The translations under genes were made by a program, and so were the position numbers. Positions 15,104 through 22,280 of a stretch of DNA of 28,590 nt are shown here, one piece after another. Under the pieces are notes generated by a model, which worked only from the letters and a program-made list of their open reading frames with translations, was not told the origin of the DNA and searched no databases. The stretch comes from an uncultured Lachnospiraceae bacterium. GTDB lineage: Bacteria; Bacillota; Clostridia; Lachnospirales; Lachnospiraceae. The stretch covers positions 1-28,590 of the forward strand of contig CAJUSS010000029.1 of assembly GCA_910588895.1 (NCBI GenBank), written 5' to 3'. Numbering within the stretch: position 1 is the stretch's first letter; every line of letters starts with the position of its first letter.

Positions 15104-15772
15104 CTAAGACAAAGCCTTTACAAAACGTTCCGTGATCTCCTTCGGGCGGGTGATCGCCCCTCCAACGACAGCGCTGTACACCCCACATTCTGAAAACACC
15201 CGCGCCAGTTCTTCCGGGCTGTGGATCTTCCCCTCCGCGATCACAGGTGTATGCAGTCTCTCCACGCATTTTTTCAGCAGCGCATAATCCGGTCCGTCGA
15301 TCGCTTCCGAATACGGCGTATACCCGCAGAGCGTGGTGGAAATGATATCAAATCCATCCTTCTCCGCCTGCTCGCACTCTTCATAAGTGGAGCAGTCCGC
15401 CATCGCCAGACGGCCGTTTACATGGATCATCGCTACCAGATCGCTGGTCTTCTCTCCGCCGGGACGCTTCCGGGCTGTGGCATCCAGCGCGATGACCTGG
15501 CACCTGGTCTCCAAAAGCTCCTGGATCTCCTTTTTTGTCGGCGTGATATAGACATCACTATCGGGATACTGCCGCTTTACAATCCCGATCACAGGCAGAT
15601 CTACCACCTTTTCGATCTCCAGGATATCCTCCTTCGACTGCGCCCGGATCCCCGCCGCGCCACCTTCCTTGGCAGCCAGCGCCATCCGCCCCATGATATA
15701 GCTGGAATAGAGCGGTTCTCCCGGCAGCGCCTGGCATGAAACGATCAATCTCCCCTTTAGCTCTTCTAACAT
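15104..15772 (-). CDS. nanE: N-acetylmannosamine-6-phosphate 2-epimerase
   Basis: This enzyme epimerises ManNAc-6-phosphate to GlcNAc-6-phosphate, the substrate of NagA. The 222-residue protein begins MLEELKGRLIVSCQALPGEPL, the usual family start. It shows the (beta/alpha)8 motifs GIRAQSKEDI, VIGIVKRQY, VIALDATARKRP and VIAEGKIHSPEE, including the conserved lysine in VKRQY and Asp-Ala-Thr. It lies 16 bp after the IIA gene and 17 bp before the IICB gene. Placement between the PTS genes, without nanA or nanK, suggests the substrate arrives already phosphorylated through the PTS. Confidence 0.95.
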   Translation of the reverse strand: MLEELKGRLIVSCQALPGEPLYSSYIMGRMALAAKEGGAAGIRAQSKEDILEIEKVVDLPVIGIVKRQYPDSDVYITPTKKEIQELLETRCQVIALDATARKRPGGEKTSDLVAMIHVNGRLAMADCSTYEECEQAEKDGFDIISTTLCGYTPYSEAIDGPDYALLKKCVERLHTPVIAEGKIHSPEELARVFSECGVYSAVVGGAITRPKEITERFVKALS

Positions 15773-15788
15773 CTTCTTCCCTCCACGA

Positions 15789-16262
15789 TCACTTGATCTT
15801 AAATAATATGTCCTTTTTCTCCACGCATTCCGCCACTTTGCTGTACTGCAGATCCGAGTCTGCCGGATCGGTCACCACCAGGATAGCGGTCGTATCGAAT
15901 CCCGCCTGTTGGATCTGTGCAAGATCTGCCTCCAGGAGCAGATCGCCTTTCTTTACCGCACGTCCCGCCTCGACCTGCGCAGAAAATCCTTTTCCCTGCA
16001 GCTCGACCGTATCGATCCCGACGTGGAGGATCAGATCTGCTCCCCCTTTGCTCTTCAGCCCGATGGCATGCATCGTCGGAAACACCATCGTGACCTCACC
16101 GTCCACCGGACTGTAGAACCTGCCGTCTTTTGACCGGACGGCGATCCCCTTCCCCAAAAGCCCCTGGGAGAACGCCTCATCCTCTACTTCAGACAACTTC
16201 ATCGTATGGCCCGAAGTGAACGCGTATACGTCTTCCCCTTTCCTGCTGTGAAACCATCCCAT
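15789..16262 (-). CDS. PTS sugar transporter subunit IIA (glucose family, Crr-like)
   Basis: A 157-residue soluble IIA protein that passes phosphate from HPr to the IIB domain. The beta-sandwich motifs are clear: SPVDGEV (51-57), FPTMHAIGLKS with His65, and LHVGIDTVEL with the phosphorylated His80, matching His75 and His90 of E. coli IIA-Glc. A conserved KKGDLLLEAD segment follows. The start at 16262 has AGGAGG just upstream. It is the first gene of the six-gene operon, after a clear sigma-A promoter. Being unfused, it could in principle serve other Glc-family permeases too. Confidence 0.94.
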   Translation of the reverse strand: MGWFHSRKGEDVYAFTSGHTMKLSEVEDEAFSQGLLGKGIAVRSKDGRFYSPVDGEVTMVFPTMHAIGLKSKGGADLILHVGIDTVELQGKGFSAQVEAGRAVKKGDLLLEADLAQIQQAGFDTTAILVVTDPADSDLQYSKVAECVEKKDILFKIK

Positions 16263-16310
16263 TTTACCTTCCTCCTAAAAAATGTAGTGTATCTAGATCA
16301 CTTATTGTTC

Positions 16311-16338
16311 ATTATATACGATCTCCGGGTTTTTTCAA
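16311..16338 (-). promoter_or_regulatory. sigma-A promoter of the amino-sugar PTS operon
   Basis: On the minus strand TTGAAA (16333-16338) and TATAAT (16311-16316) are 16 bp apart, leaving a leader of about 40 bases with AGGAGG before the IIA gene. No clear catabolite-repression (cre) site was seen by eye. Confidence 0.85.
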
Positions 16339-16402
16339 CTGTTTGGAAGCACTTAGATTTTGGTTTCAATATTTTTCGTTTTTTGCGCAGGTTCCCGTCC
16401 TA

Positions 16403-16424
16403 TTTTTGAAAGTTTTTTCAAAAA
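16403..16424. promoter_or_regulatory. Candidate RpiR-type operator (inverted repeat)
   Basis: TTTTTGAAA and TTTCAAAAA form a perfect 9-bp inverted repeat with a 4-base spacer. TTGAAA half-sites also occur closer to the promoter, one overlapping the -35 element. The TTGAAA/TTTCA half-site resembles operators reported for RpiR-family regulators. The site lies about 65 bp upstream of the -35, so action from here is uncertain. Confidence 0.4.
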
Positions 16425-16458
16425 GGCGAGCTTTGTTTCCGTCAATATGCTGTCAAAT

Positions 16459-16489
16459 GATCCGATCGGCCCGGCGCGATCGGCGGATC
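16459..16489. other. GC-rich imperfect inverted repeat between two operons
   Basis: GATCCGATCG (16459-16468) pairs with CGATCG-gc-GGATC (16477-16489) apart from a two-base bulge. It lies in the 340-bp gap between the amino-sugar operon promoter and the terminator of the FMN-binding gene. No T-run follows on either strand, and no function is assigned. Confidence 0.35.
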
Positions 16490-16532
16490 CGCAAAAATAA
16501 GCCGGATCAATGACAAGAAAGGATCCAGGGAC

Positions 16533-16569
16533 AAAAAAACAGGCAGCCCCTCTCTCCGGGACCGCCTGT
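16533..16569 (-). terminator. Intrinsic terminator of the FMN-binding gene
   Basis: On the minus strand a 12-bp stem with two G-T pairs (16558-16569 with 16539-16550, loop of 7) is followed by seven T residues. It lies about 35 bp after the FMN-binding stop codon. Confidence 0.9.
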
Positions 16570-16602
16570 CCGCCTCTGTCTTTTCTTTCCCTTATCTTAA
16601 GA

Positions 16603-17349
16603 TCATGGCTTGGCTTTTAACGCATCTACATCCGCGCCTGCCTGTCTCGCACACTCGGCCACACCGTCCAGCATGGCGTTGCTGGTGAGAGTGGCACCGG
16701 ATACGGTGTCGATCGCCAGACCCTGTCCCTCTAAGATCGCTTCTGTCATGGAACCCACCACCGGTTCGCCTATGCCTGCCGTCTCTTCATGCTCCACCTG
16801 GATATCTGCGATCTTATCCGCCTCAAAGGTGACCGTGATCGTCATGGGGTTCATGCCCCGCACCTCAGCCGTGTAGGTCCCGGGATTGAAAAGCCCGTCC
16901 GTGGCCGCCTGGACCGCTTCCGTCGTCTCTTCCTCCGCCTCTTCGCCGCGAGCCGCGCTCAGCGCCTTGGACACAGCCTCCTTGACCGCTCCGCTGGTGA
17001 TCGTCGCGCCGGTCACGCTGTCCACTTCAATGGTCTGGTTCTTTAAGATCTCCGCCTGCAGGGAAGCCATAGCCGCGCCCCCCAGTTCAGGCGTCTCGCC
17101 CTCGCCCGTGAGCGTCAGCTCCGTCATATTCGCCTCATCTACTGTGACCTGGGCCTTCACCGCTCCGCCAAAGCCCTGGGCCTCCGCCTCATATGTACCC
17201 GGTGTATAGATGCTCTCCGTGTTCTGCACTCTCCCGATCTTGCTCAAACTGCTATAAAGCGGCCCGGAGCAGCCGATGATGACCACAGATGCCACGATCA
17301 TGATCCCCAGCCCAGTGTAAAGTTTTACTTTTTGATCGTCCTTTTTCAC
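16603..17349 (-). CDS. Exported protein with two FMN-binding domains
   Basis: A 248-residue exported flavoprotein candidate. Residues 10-26 are hydrophobic and end in IIGC (Cys27), a plausible lipobox, so it may be a lipoprotein facing the outside. Two FMN_bind domains follow, joined by an acidic Glu/Thr linker (about 135-150). Each has the flavinylation motif: DSVTGATIT with Thr116 and DTVSGATLT with Thr220. In this family ApbE attaches FMN covalently to that threonine, and the proteins carry electrons in RnfG/NqrC-like or extracellular electron-transfer chains. The start codon is GTG with AAGGAGG 6 bases upstream. It has its own promoter and terminator and diverges from the NusG_II gene. 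No apbE or rnf gene is in the window. Confidence 0.9.
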   Translation of the reverse strand: MKKDDQKVKLYTGLGIMIVASVVIIGCSGPLYSSLSKIGRVQNTESIYTPGTYEAEAQGFGGAVKAQVTVDEANMTELTLTGEGETPELGGAAMASLQAEILKNQTIEVDSVTGATITSGAVKEAVSKALSAARGEEAEEETTEAVQAATDGLFNPGTYTAEVRGMNPMTITVTFEADKIADIQVEHEETAGIGEPVVGSMTEAILEGQGLAIDTVSGATLTSNAMLDGVAECARQAGADVDALKAKP

Positions 17350-17384
17350 AATATGCCTCCTTATTTTTGCACTTTATTAGTGTT

Positions 17385-17413
17385 ATTTTACCCTTGCGCA
17401 AATTTTTTGTCAA
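17385..17413 (-). promoter_or_regulatory. sigma-A promoter of the FMN-binding gene
   Basis: On the minus strand TTGACA (17408-17413) and TAAAAT (17385-17390) are 17 bp apart, with a leader of about 30 bases before the GTG start. Confidence 0.85.
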
Positions 17414-17417
17414 TATA

Positions 17418-17442
17418 GAAAACCTGCCATCGGCAGCTTTTC
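17418..17442. terminator. Symmetric hairpin between divergent genes
   Basis: GAAAA-c-CTGCC and GGCAG-c-TTTTC pair around the loop ATC, with a short T-run on either strand. It lies directly upstream of the FMN-binding promoter. The 16-base core AACCTGCCATCGGCAG is identical to that of the hairpin at 28120-28156. Confidence 0.5.
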
Positions 17443-17489
17443 TGCACACTGCGCCAAAGCAGAGAAGGCTTTCTTTTTCCGGCAAAGTA

Positions 17490-17498
17490 TGCTATCAT
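17490..17498 (+). promoter_or_regulatory. Extended -10 promoter of the NusG_II gene
   Basis: TGCTATCAT forms an extended -10 element about 65 bp before the NusG_II ATG. The -35 region (TTTCTT) is weak. Confidence 0.45.
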
Positions 17499-17561
17499 AA
17501 CGAAGGCATACAAAAAACCTGTATAACACCGCATTTCAAAACCACTAGAGAGGGTCTGAAC

Positions 17562-18026
17562 ATGAACACTGAACATCCCACTTCCAAAAAAAAGGATCTG
17601 CTCCTGATCGTCATCCTCCTGCTCATCGCTGCCGCGCTGTGGGCCGGCCATCATCTCAAGGACCGCGCACAGGCGCCGCAGGAAGAGAGTACCGTCAGCG
17701 AGGCGGATACCGATACATCGCCTCCGACAAACGAGGCCTCTACCGAGGGCGCGGATATGCCCCTGCTGCGGGCGGAGGTCACGATCGACGGGCAGCTCAA
17801 GGCAGTCTTAGACCTTGCCGAGGATCAGGAGGTCACGATCGAGAGCATCACCGGCGGGACCAACCATCTGATCGTCCAGGATGGAGAGATCTGGTGCGAC
17901 GATGCTTCCTGTCCAGACAGCGTGTGCATCCATCAAGGGCATCAGTCCATGGACGGCGATATCATCGTCTGTCTCCCAAATCTGATGATCGTGCAGCTCA
18001 TCGAACGGGACACGGACGCCCAGTGA
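17562..18026 (+). CDS. NusG domain II (NusG_II)-containing membrane-anchored protein
   Basis: A 154-residue protein with one N-terminal membrane anchor (LLLIVILLLIAAALWAGHHL, 13-32), an acidic Ser/Thr/Pro linker (about 40-65) and a C-terminal NusG_II (KOW-like) domain facing outside. The domain shows IVQDGEIWCDDASCPDSVC followed by IHQG, with Cys112, Cys117 and Cys122 in the family-typical C-x4-C-x4-C pattern. In Firmicutes these proteins often neighbour FMN-binding, ApbE, Gx-transporter or Rnf genes. The divergent FMN-binding gene here fits that pattern. The biochemical role is unknown. The start at 17562 is chosen because GAGAGGG lies 7 bases upstream and the protein then begins with the anchor. 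The frame is open upstream, but that part does not look coding. Confidence 0.87.
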   Translation: MNTEHPTSKKKDLLLIVILLLIAAALWAGHHLKDRAQAPQEESTVSEADTDTSPPTNEASTEGADMPLLRAEVTIDGQLKAVLDLAEDQEVTIESITGGTNHLIVQDGEIWCDDASCPDSVCIHQGHQSMDGDIIVCLPNLMIVQLIERDTDAQ

Positions 18027-18113
18027 TCGGACGGGCCGCTCCTTTCATATATTGAGAACGAGAAAGACGATCAAAACGATCGATGCGGACCGATCACAGG
18101 AAAGGGGTCTTAT

Positions 18114-19370
18114 ATGCTGCGCCTACCGTTCTCATCTCCATCACCATCTCCTACGCCTGGCCTTACCAGGCTTTTTCTTTACGCGGAAGCCGGGATCTTG
18201 CTGCTCCTTGGCATCTCCCTGCTCTCTTCCTACATCGAACGCTATCCCCCTTTGAGCCAGGCCGGCGGCGGTCCTTACCAGGTCTCCATAGCCCGCCAGG
18301 ACAACGGGCAGGAAGAAAAGCCGTCCGATCCGGATAAAACGTTCATCAAATGGGTGGATTTCACCGTCACCTGTGAGGCCATGACCAAAGCCCTGGACTT
18401 AGATATGGCCACCTGCCAGTCCGATCCCCATCTGGACTGGATCCAGCTGCTGGCCTATCTGGGCGCCAGATACGGCGGGGACTTCTCCCGATACAGAGCC
18501 TCCGACTTAGATAAGCTGGCCCAGGCCCTTAAGGAGGGCAGCACCATGGCGGAGCTGACAAAAGAGATGAAATACTATGACTATTATCTGGAATCCTACA
18601 CCGCTGTGCTGGGCGGGATGGTGGGGACCTTCCTGGAAGAGGTCCCGGCAGAGCAGGCCCCCGCGCAGACAGACGGGACTGCAGGCCAGGCTACTCCGCA
18701 GGCGGGCACAGGCGCCGGCCAGGTGCCTCCGCAGGCGGACGGGACTGCAGATCCGCCACAGGCCACGCCCTCCCAGGCATCCGACGGAGACGATGACGCG
18801 GGCACCGCATGGGCCACCAGGTATGGCTTAAAAGCCTTCTCCCCCATCGCCAAGGGTTTCCCGTACACGGAATTTGATGATTTTGGCACAGCCAGGAGCT
18901 ATGGGTTCAAACGACAGCATCTGGGCCATGATATGATGGGGCAGGTAGGCACCCCTATCATCGCCGTAGAATCCGGCACCATAGAGGCCATCGGCTGGAA
19001 CCAATACGGAGGCTGGCGGATCGGGATCCGCTCCTTTGACAAAAAACGCTACTATTACTATGCCCACCTGCGGAAAAACTACCCCTATCAGTCCGGCTTA
19101 GAGGAGGGGAGCATCGTCCAGGCCGGGGATGTGATCGGATATATGGGCCGCACCGGGTACAGCCGGACCGAGAACACCAACAACATCGACGAACCCCATC
19201 TCCATTTCGGGCTGCAGCTGATCTTCGATGAATCCCAAAAGGACGGGAACAATGAGATCTGGATCAGCTGCTATGAGCTGGTGCGGTTCCTCCACCAGCA
19301 TCAGAGCCAGACGGAAAAGGTCCCGGACACTAAGGAATGGCACCGAGTGTACCGCACAAAGGATCGATGA
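18114..19370 (+). CDS. Membrane-anchored M23 family metallopeptidase (LytM/peptidase_M23)
   Basis: A 418-residue exported peptidoglycan hydrolase. One membrane anchor lies at about 18-40. Residues 75-172 form a helical domain (KTFIKWVDFTVTCEAM, then LLAYLGARYGGDFSRY, then EMKYYDYYLESYTAVLGGMVG) that I associate with clostridial M23 proteins. Residues 178-228 are a Pro/Ala/Gln/Gly-rich linker with short internal repeats. The M23 zinc domain covers about 235-380, with His269 and Asp273 in HLGHD, His317 in YYAHL, and His362/His364 in PHLHFG, so the metal site is complete. M23 enzymes cut peptide cross-links of peptidoglycan. AAAGGGG lies 6 bases before the ATG, 87 bp after the NusG_II gene. Confidence 0.92.
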   Translation: MLRLPFSSPSPSPTPGLTRLFLYAEAGILLLLGISLLSSYIERYPPLSQAGGGPYQVSIARQDNGQEEKPSDPDKTFIKWVDFTVTCEAMTKALDLDMATCQSDPHLDWIQLLAYLGARYGGDFSRYRASDLDKLAQALKEGSTMAELTKEMKYYDYYLESYTAVLGGMVGTFLEEVPAEQAPAQTDGTAGQATPQAGTGAGQVPPQADGTADPPQATPSQASDGDDDAGTAWATRYGLKAFSPIAKGFPYTEFDDFGTARSYGFKRQHLGHDMMGQVGTPIIAVESGTIEAIGWNQYGGWRIGIRSFDKKRYYYYAHLRKNYPYQSGLEEGSIVQAGDVIGYMGRTGYSRTENTNNIDEPHLHFGLQLIFDESQKDGNNEIWISCYELVRFLHQHQSQTEKVPDTKEWHRVYRTKDR

Positions 19371-19436
19371 GCTTTGGGGGCCGGGTTTGTAAGAAATTCT
19401 TCACATATTTTTCAACTTTATCCACCCGGTCTGTGC

Positions 19437-19442
19437 TATAAT
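19437..19442 (+). promoter_or_regulatory. Extended -10 promoter of the S8 peptidase gene
   Basis: TGCTATAAT gives a consensus -10 with its TG extension, in locally AT-rich DNA. No good -35 is seen 16-18 bp upstream. The leader would be about 65 bases. Confidence 0.6.
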
Positions 19443-19514
19443 GAGCATGAGCAGACGGTCTGTCTCAACCGACACCTCTCTGCGATGATCGATAACATAG
19501 GAGATACCATTTAC

Positions 19515-20879
19515 ATGAAACGATATAAGACGATCTTGGCAGGCGCTTGTTCAGCGTTCCTGCTCGCCACCTCCCTTTCCCTGCCCACTTGGGCTGCGGA
19601 TACAGACTGCCCCGACACCCATATCCTCGTCCCGGCAGACAATCCGGCGGGAGACGTCCCGCCTTACGCACAGCTCCCCTCCCTCTCCGCCCTGCGCGCC
19701 GCGGCCTTTGGCCCTGGTGTCCAAAACCTTTCCGTGGGCGACCGCTACGCCATCTATCAATGGGGCTTAAAGAACGACGGTGAGTTCCAGCTGATCCAGA
19801 TGACCACCACCTTCCGCTCCTTAGATTCCGTCTACGGAAAACGAAAAGGACGTTCCTCCTCCATCTCCCTGCCCGACTTAGGACCGGGGATGCTGGAGAG
19901 CCAGTCTACCGTCATCCGCGCCACGCCAGGGATCGATATCAATATCCTGCCCGCCTGGGCACAATATGACGCCAAAGCACCCGAGGAAAAGCGCCAGGTT
20001 GTGGTGGCCGTGATCGATACCGGCATCGACTTGAGCCATCCGGATCTGAAGGATGCTATATGGACGAACCCCGGCGAGATCCCGGGAGACGGGGTCGATA
20101 ATGACGGGAACGGGTATGTGGACGACATCCACGGATGGAATTTTTATACCAGCAGCCCCACCCTCTACAGCGGCACAGAGGACAGCCATGGCACCCACAC
20201 CGCTGGTACCATAGCCGCCGCCAGGGGGAGCGGGGGCGTAGCCGGGATCGCAGACAGCTCCCAGGTCAAACTGATGTGCTTAAAAGCACTGGGCGGACCT
20301 TATGGGATCGGTTCCCCCGATTCGGTCATCCGCGCGATCCGATATGCCGAGGCCAATGGCGCTTCGATCTGCAACTTAAGCCTTGGGACCTCCTCCTACA
20401 GCCAGGAACTGGCAGATACCATACGGGATTCCCATATGCTCTTTATCGTCGCCAGCGGCAACGGGGACTCCAACGGCCAGGGCTACGACATCGATGCGGT
20501 CCCGGTCTATCCGGCCTCTCTTCCCTTTGATAATGTGATCGCGGTCAGCGGGCTGCTCTTTGACGGCAGCCTTGCCGCCAGCTCGAATTTCGGCGCTATG
20601 TCCGTCGATATAGCGGCACCCAGCGCTTATATCCTGAGCACAGCTCCAGAAGGCGGCTACGCCTTTATGAGCGGCACCTCTATGGCCGCCCCCATGGTCA
20701 CCGGAACTGCGGCCATGGTCTACTCCTACCGGACGGATCTGGCCTTATCGGACATCAAGAACGTGCTGCTGGCCTCCTCCCGTCCCTTAGAAGGTCTGCA
20801 GGGCAAAAGCGTCAGCTCTGGTATGCTGGATGCCCACGCTGCCCTCAACTACGGTCTGCCCGCAGCCGACACACCATGA
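19515..20879 (+). CDS. Secreted subtilisin-like S8 serine peptidase
   Basis: A 454-residue secreted protease. Residues 1-27 are a signal peptide ending TWA-A. Residues about 28-150 are a propeptide-like region containing the YAIYQWGLKNDGEF stretch. The S8 catalytic domain follows: Asp168 in VIDTGIDLSHPDL, His225 in DSHGTHTAGT, oxyanion Asn316 in VASGNGD and Ser389 in FMSGTSMAAPMVTG, so the triad is intact. An Asp/Asn-rich GDGVDNDGNGYVDD loop (191-204) looks like the calcium-binding insertion of fervidolysin-type S8 enzymes. The ATG at 19515 with AGGAG 11 bases upstream is preferred because it begins the signal peptide. It has its own -10 element and is followed by the wall-binding protein gene. 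Confidence 0.93.
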   Translation: MKRYKTILAGACSAFLLATSLSLPTWAADTDCPDTHILVPADNPAGDVPPYAQLPSLSALRAAAFGPGVQNLSVGDRYAIYQWGLKNDGEFQLIQMTTTFRSLDSVYGKRKGRSSSISLPDLGPGMLESQSTVIRATPGIDINILPAWAQYDAKAPEEKRQVVVAVIDTGIDLSHPDLKDAIWTNPGEIPGDGVDNDGNGYVDDIHGWNFYTSSPTLYSGTEDSHGTHTAGTIAAARGSGGVAGIADSSQVKLMCLKALGGPYGIGSPDSVIRAIRYAEANGASICNLSLGTSSYSQELADTIRDSHMLFIVASGNGDSNGQGYDIDAVPVYPASLPFDNVIAVSGLLFDGSLAASSNFGAMSVDIAAPSAYILSTAPEGGYAFMSGTSMAAPMVTGTAAMVYSYRTDLALSDIKNVLLASSRPLEGLQGKSVSSGMLDAHAALNYGLPAADTP

Positions 20880-20911
20880 GGCCGGGATCCTTCAGCCTCT
20901 GTCTCAGTGTA

Positions 20912-20944
20912 CCGGCACGGTCGGCCTTGAAGGGACAGTGCCGG
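20912..20944 (+). other. Intergenic hairpin after the S8 peptidase gene
   Basis: CCGGCAC-g-GTC pairs with GAC-a-GTGCCGG around an 11-base loop, giving ten base pairs and one mismatch. It lies 33 bp after the S8 stop codon. No T-run follows, so it may be an mRNA processing or stability structure between two co-transcribed genes. Confidence 0.4.
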
Positions 20945-21037
20945 ATATATCCTATACCGCCGCTCAGCCCCACAGAGACCATCTGACAAGCCCCCCTGCT
21001 GTTCGTATCACAGATCGAGAAGAAAAGAGGAATGCAC

Positions 21038-22264
21038 ATGAAACGACGAGCCGCCCTGGCAGCTGCCCTCTCCTGCCTGCTCTTTGCCGTCTTTATCCGG
21101 CAGCCTGCCGTCACCCTTGCCGCTGAGAAGATCGATATGGTGTCCATCACCATCACCGATGCCGGGGACTTAACGGCAGGCAGCCCGATCGGGACCCTGT
21201 CTGCCGCAAATGACGGCATCGGCTACACCATCGAAGATGTCTCTTTTTTGAACGACCATACCATCTGGCAGAAAAACGAGAGGCCAAAGGTCCGGGTAGA
21301 ACTTTACACGGAAGACGGCTATACGTTTTCCTATACGTCAAAAAGCCATTTTTCCCTGCGCGGCCATGGCGCCTCCTTTTCCTCCGCCCGGATCTTGGAC
21401 AGTGGCCATTACATGGAATTAGATCTTTATCTGGATCGGGTGGCCCAAGACGGCGCCCCTGTGGACTACGGTCTTTCCTGGGAGGATGGGACAGCGGTCT
21501 GGAACGACCTGGGGACCGACTATCATGAGGTGCGCCTCTACCGCTGGAACAGCAGCGGCAATGGCAATGCGGTGGTCACCACACAAAAGACATCCCAGGA
21601 CCGCTATGACTTTACCGGCTACCTCACCAGGAGCGGCACCTACACCTTTCGGGTCCGGCCGGTGGATGCCGGCGCCGATACCAGCCAGCTGTGGTCCTCC
21701 CACTCGCCGAAGCTGGCCATCGACCGGGAGGAAGCGGCGGATAACCGGGACTACAGCGACTTTTCTTCCGGCTCCGGCTATCACGACTCCTATACCGGCC
21801 CCGGCTATGAAGGCACCGCCACAGGAGGCGCTTCCTCTCACTCCTCTGCGGCATCCGCAGGACCGGGATCCTCCCCTGCCACAGCCCCTTCCGCCAGCGG
21901 AAGATGGGTAAGGGATGCCGCAGGCTGGTGGTACCGCTATGACAATGGCGGATGGCCCTTTGCTTCCTGGCAGATGATCGACGGGAAGTGGTATCATTTT
22001 GATCCTCAGGGCTATCTGGAGACCGGCTGGCTCCTGGTGGACGGCGCCTGGTATTACAGCCTGAGCGACGGCTCCATGGCCACCGGATGGCAGAAGGTGG
22101 GACCATACTGGTATCATCTTTCCAATACCGGGCAGCTAGTCACAGGCTGGAGCCTGATCAATGGCGCCTGGTACTATCTAGATCCTGCCTCCGGAGCCAT
22201 GTGGTCCGGACGCTTTACGCCGGACGGCCATTATGTGAACGCAAACGGGGCGATGCTCTATTAA
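21038..22264 (+). CDS. Secreted protein with C-terminal glucan/choline-binding (CW_binding) repeats
   Basis: A 408-residue exported protein. It begins with a signal peptide (MKRRAALAAALSCLLFAVF... up to TLAA). Residues about 25-225 form a region of mostly beta character with no enzyme motif that I recognise. A Ser/Gly/Thr/Ala-rich linker with SGSGYHDSYTGPGYEG follows. From about 285 onward come aromatic CW_binding repeats of the form GWW-YRYDNGGWPFASWQMIDGKWYHF, about five or six units, which bind choline on teichoic acids or glucans in related proteins. The ATG at 21038 (AGAGG 7 bases upstream) is preferred to the one at 21032. The gene follows the S8 peptidase by 158 bp, and its stop codon lies in a terminator hairpin. 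It may be a wall-bound partner of the proteases. Confidence 0.88.
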   Translation: MKRRAALAAALSCLLFAVFIRQPAVTLAAEKIDMVSITITDAGDLTAGSPIGTLSAANDGIGYTIEDVSFLNDHTIWQKNERPKVRVELYTEDGYTFSYTSKSHFSLRGHGASFSSARILDSGHYMELDLYLDRVAQDGAPVDYGLSWEDGTAVWNDLGTDYHEVRLYRWNSSGNGNAVVTTQKTSQDRYDFTGYLTRSGTYTFRVRPVDAGADTSQLWSSHSPKLAIDREEAADNRDYSDFSSGSGYHDSYTGPGYEGTATGGASSHSSAASAGPGSSPATAPSASGRWVRDAAGWWYRYDNGGWPFASWQMIDGKWYHFDPQGYLETGWLLVDGAWYYSLSDGSMATGWQKVGPYWYHLSNTGQLVTGWSLINGAWYYLDPASGAMWSGRFTPDGHYVNANGAMLY

Positions 22265-22280
22265 AGAGCACCGCCCCTTT
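22247..22280 (+). terminator. Terminator between convergent genes, overlapping both coding ends
   Basis: A 13-bp stem with one mismatch (22247-22259 with 22265-22277, loop ATTAA) is followed by TTTAT on the plus strand. The loop contains the stop codon of the wall-binding protein, and the moeA stop (22279-22281) abuts it. Strong compaction of the 3' ends is evident. Confidence 0.75.

Noticed and set aside
17367..17561. 65-residue N-terminal extension of the NusG_II protein
   Set aside because: It would cover the divergent promoters and a hairpin, and the ATG at 17562 has a good ribosome binding site followed directly by the membrane anchor.
21419..22117. 232-codon minus-strand open frame
   Set aside because: It is antisense to the CW_binding-repeat protein gene, with a low-complexity Gly/Val/Ala composition and no ribosome binding site noted.
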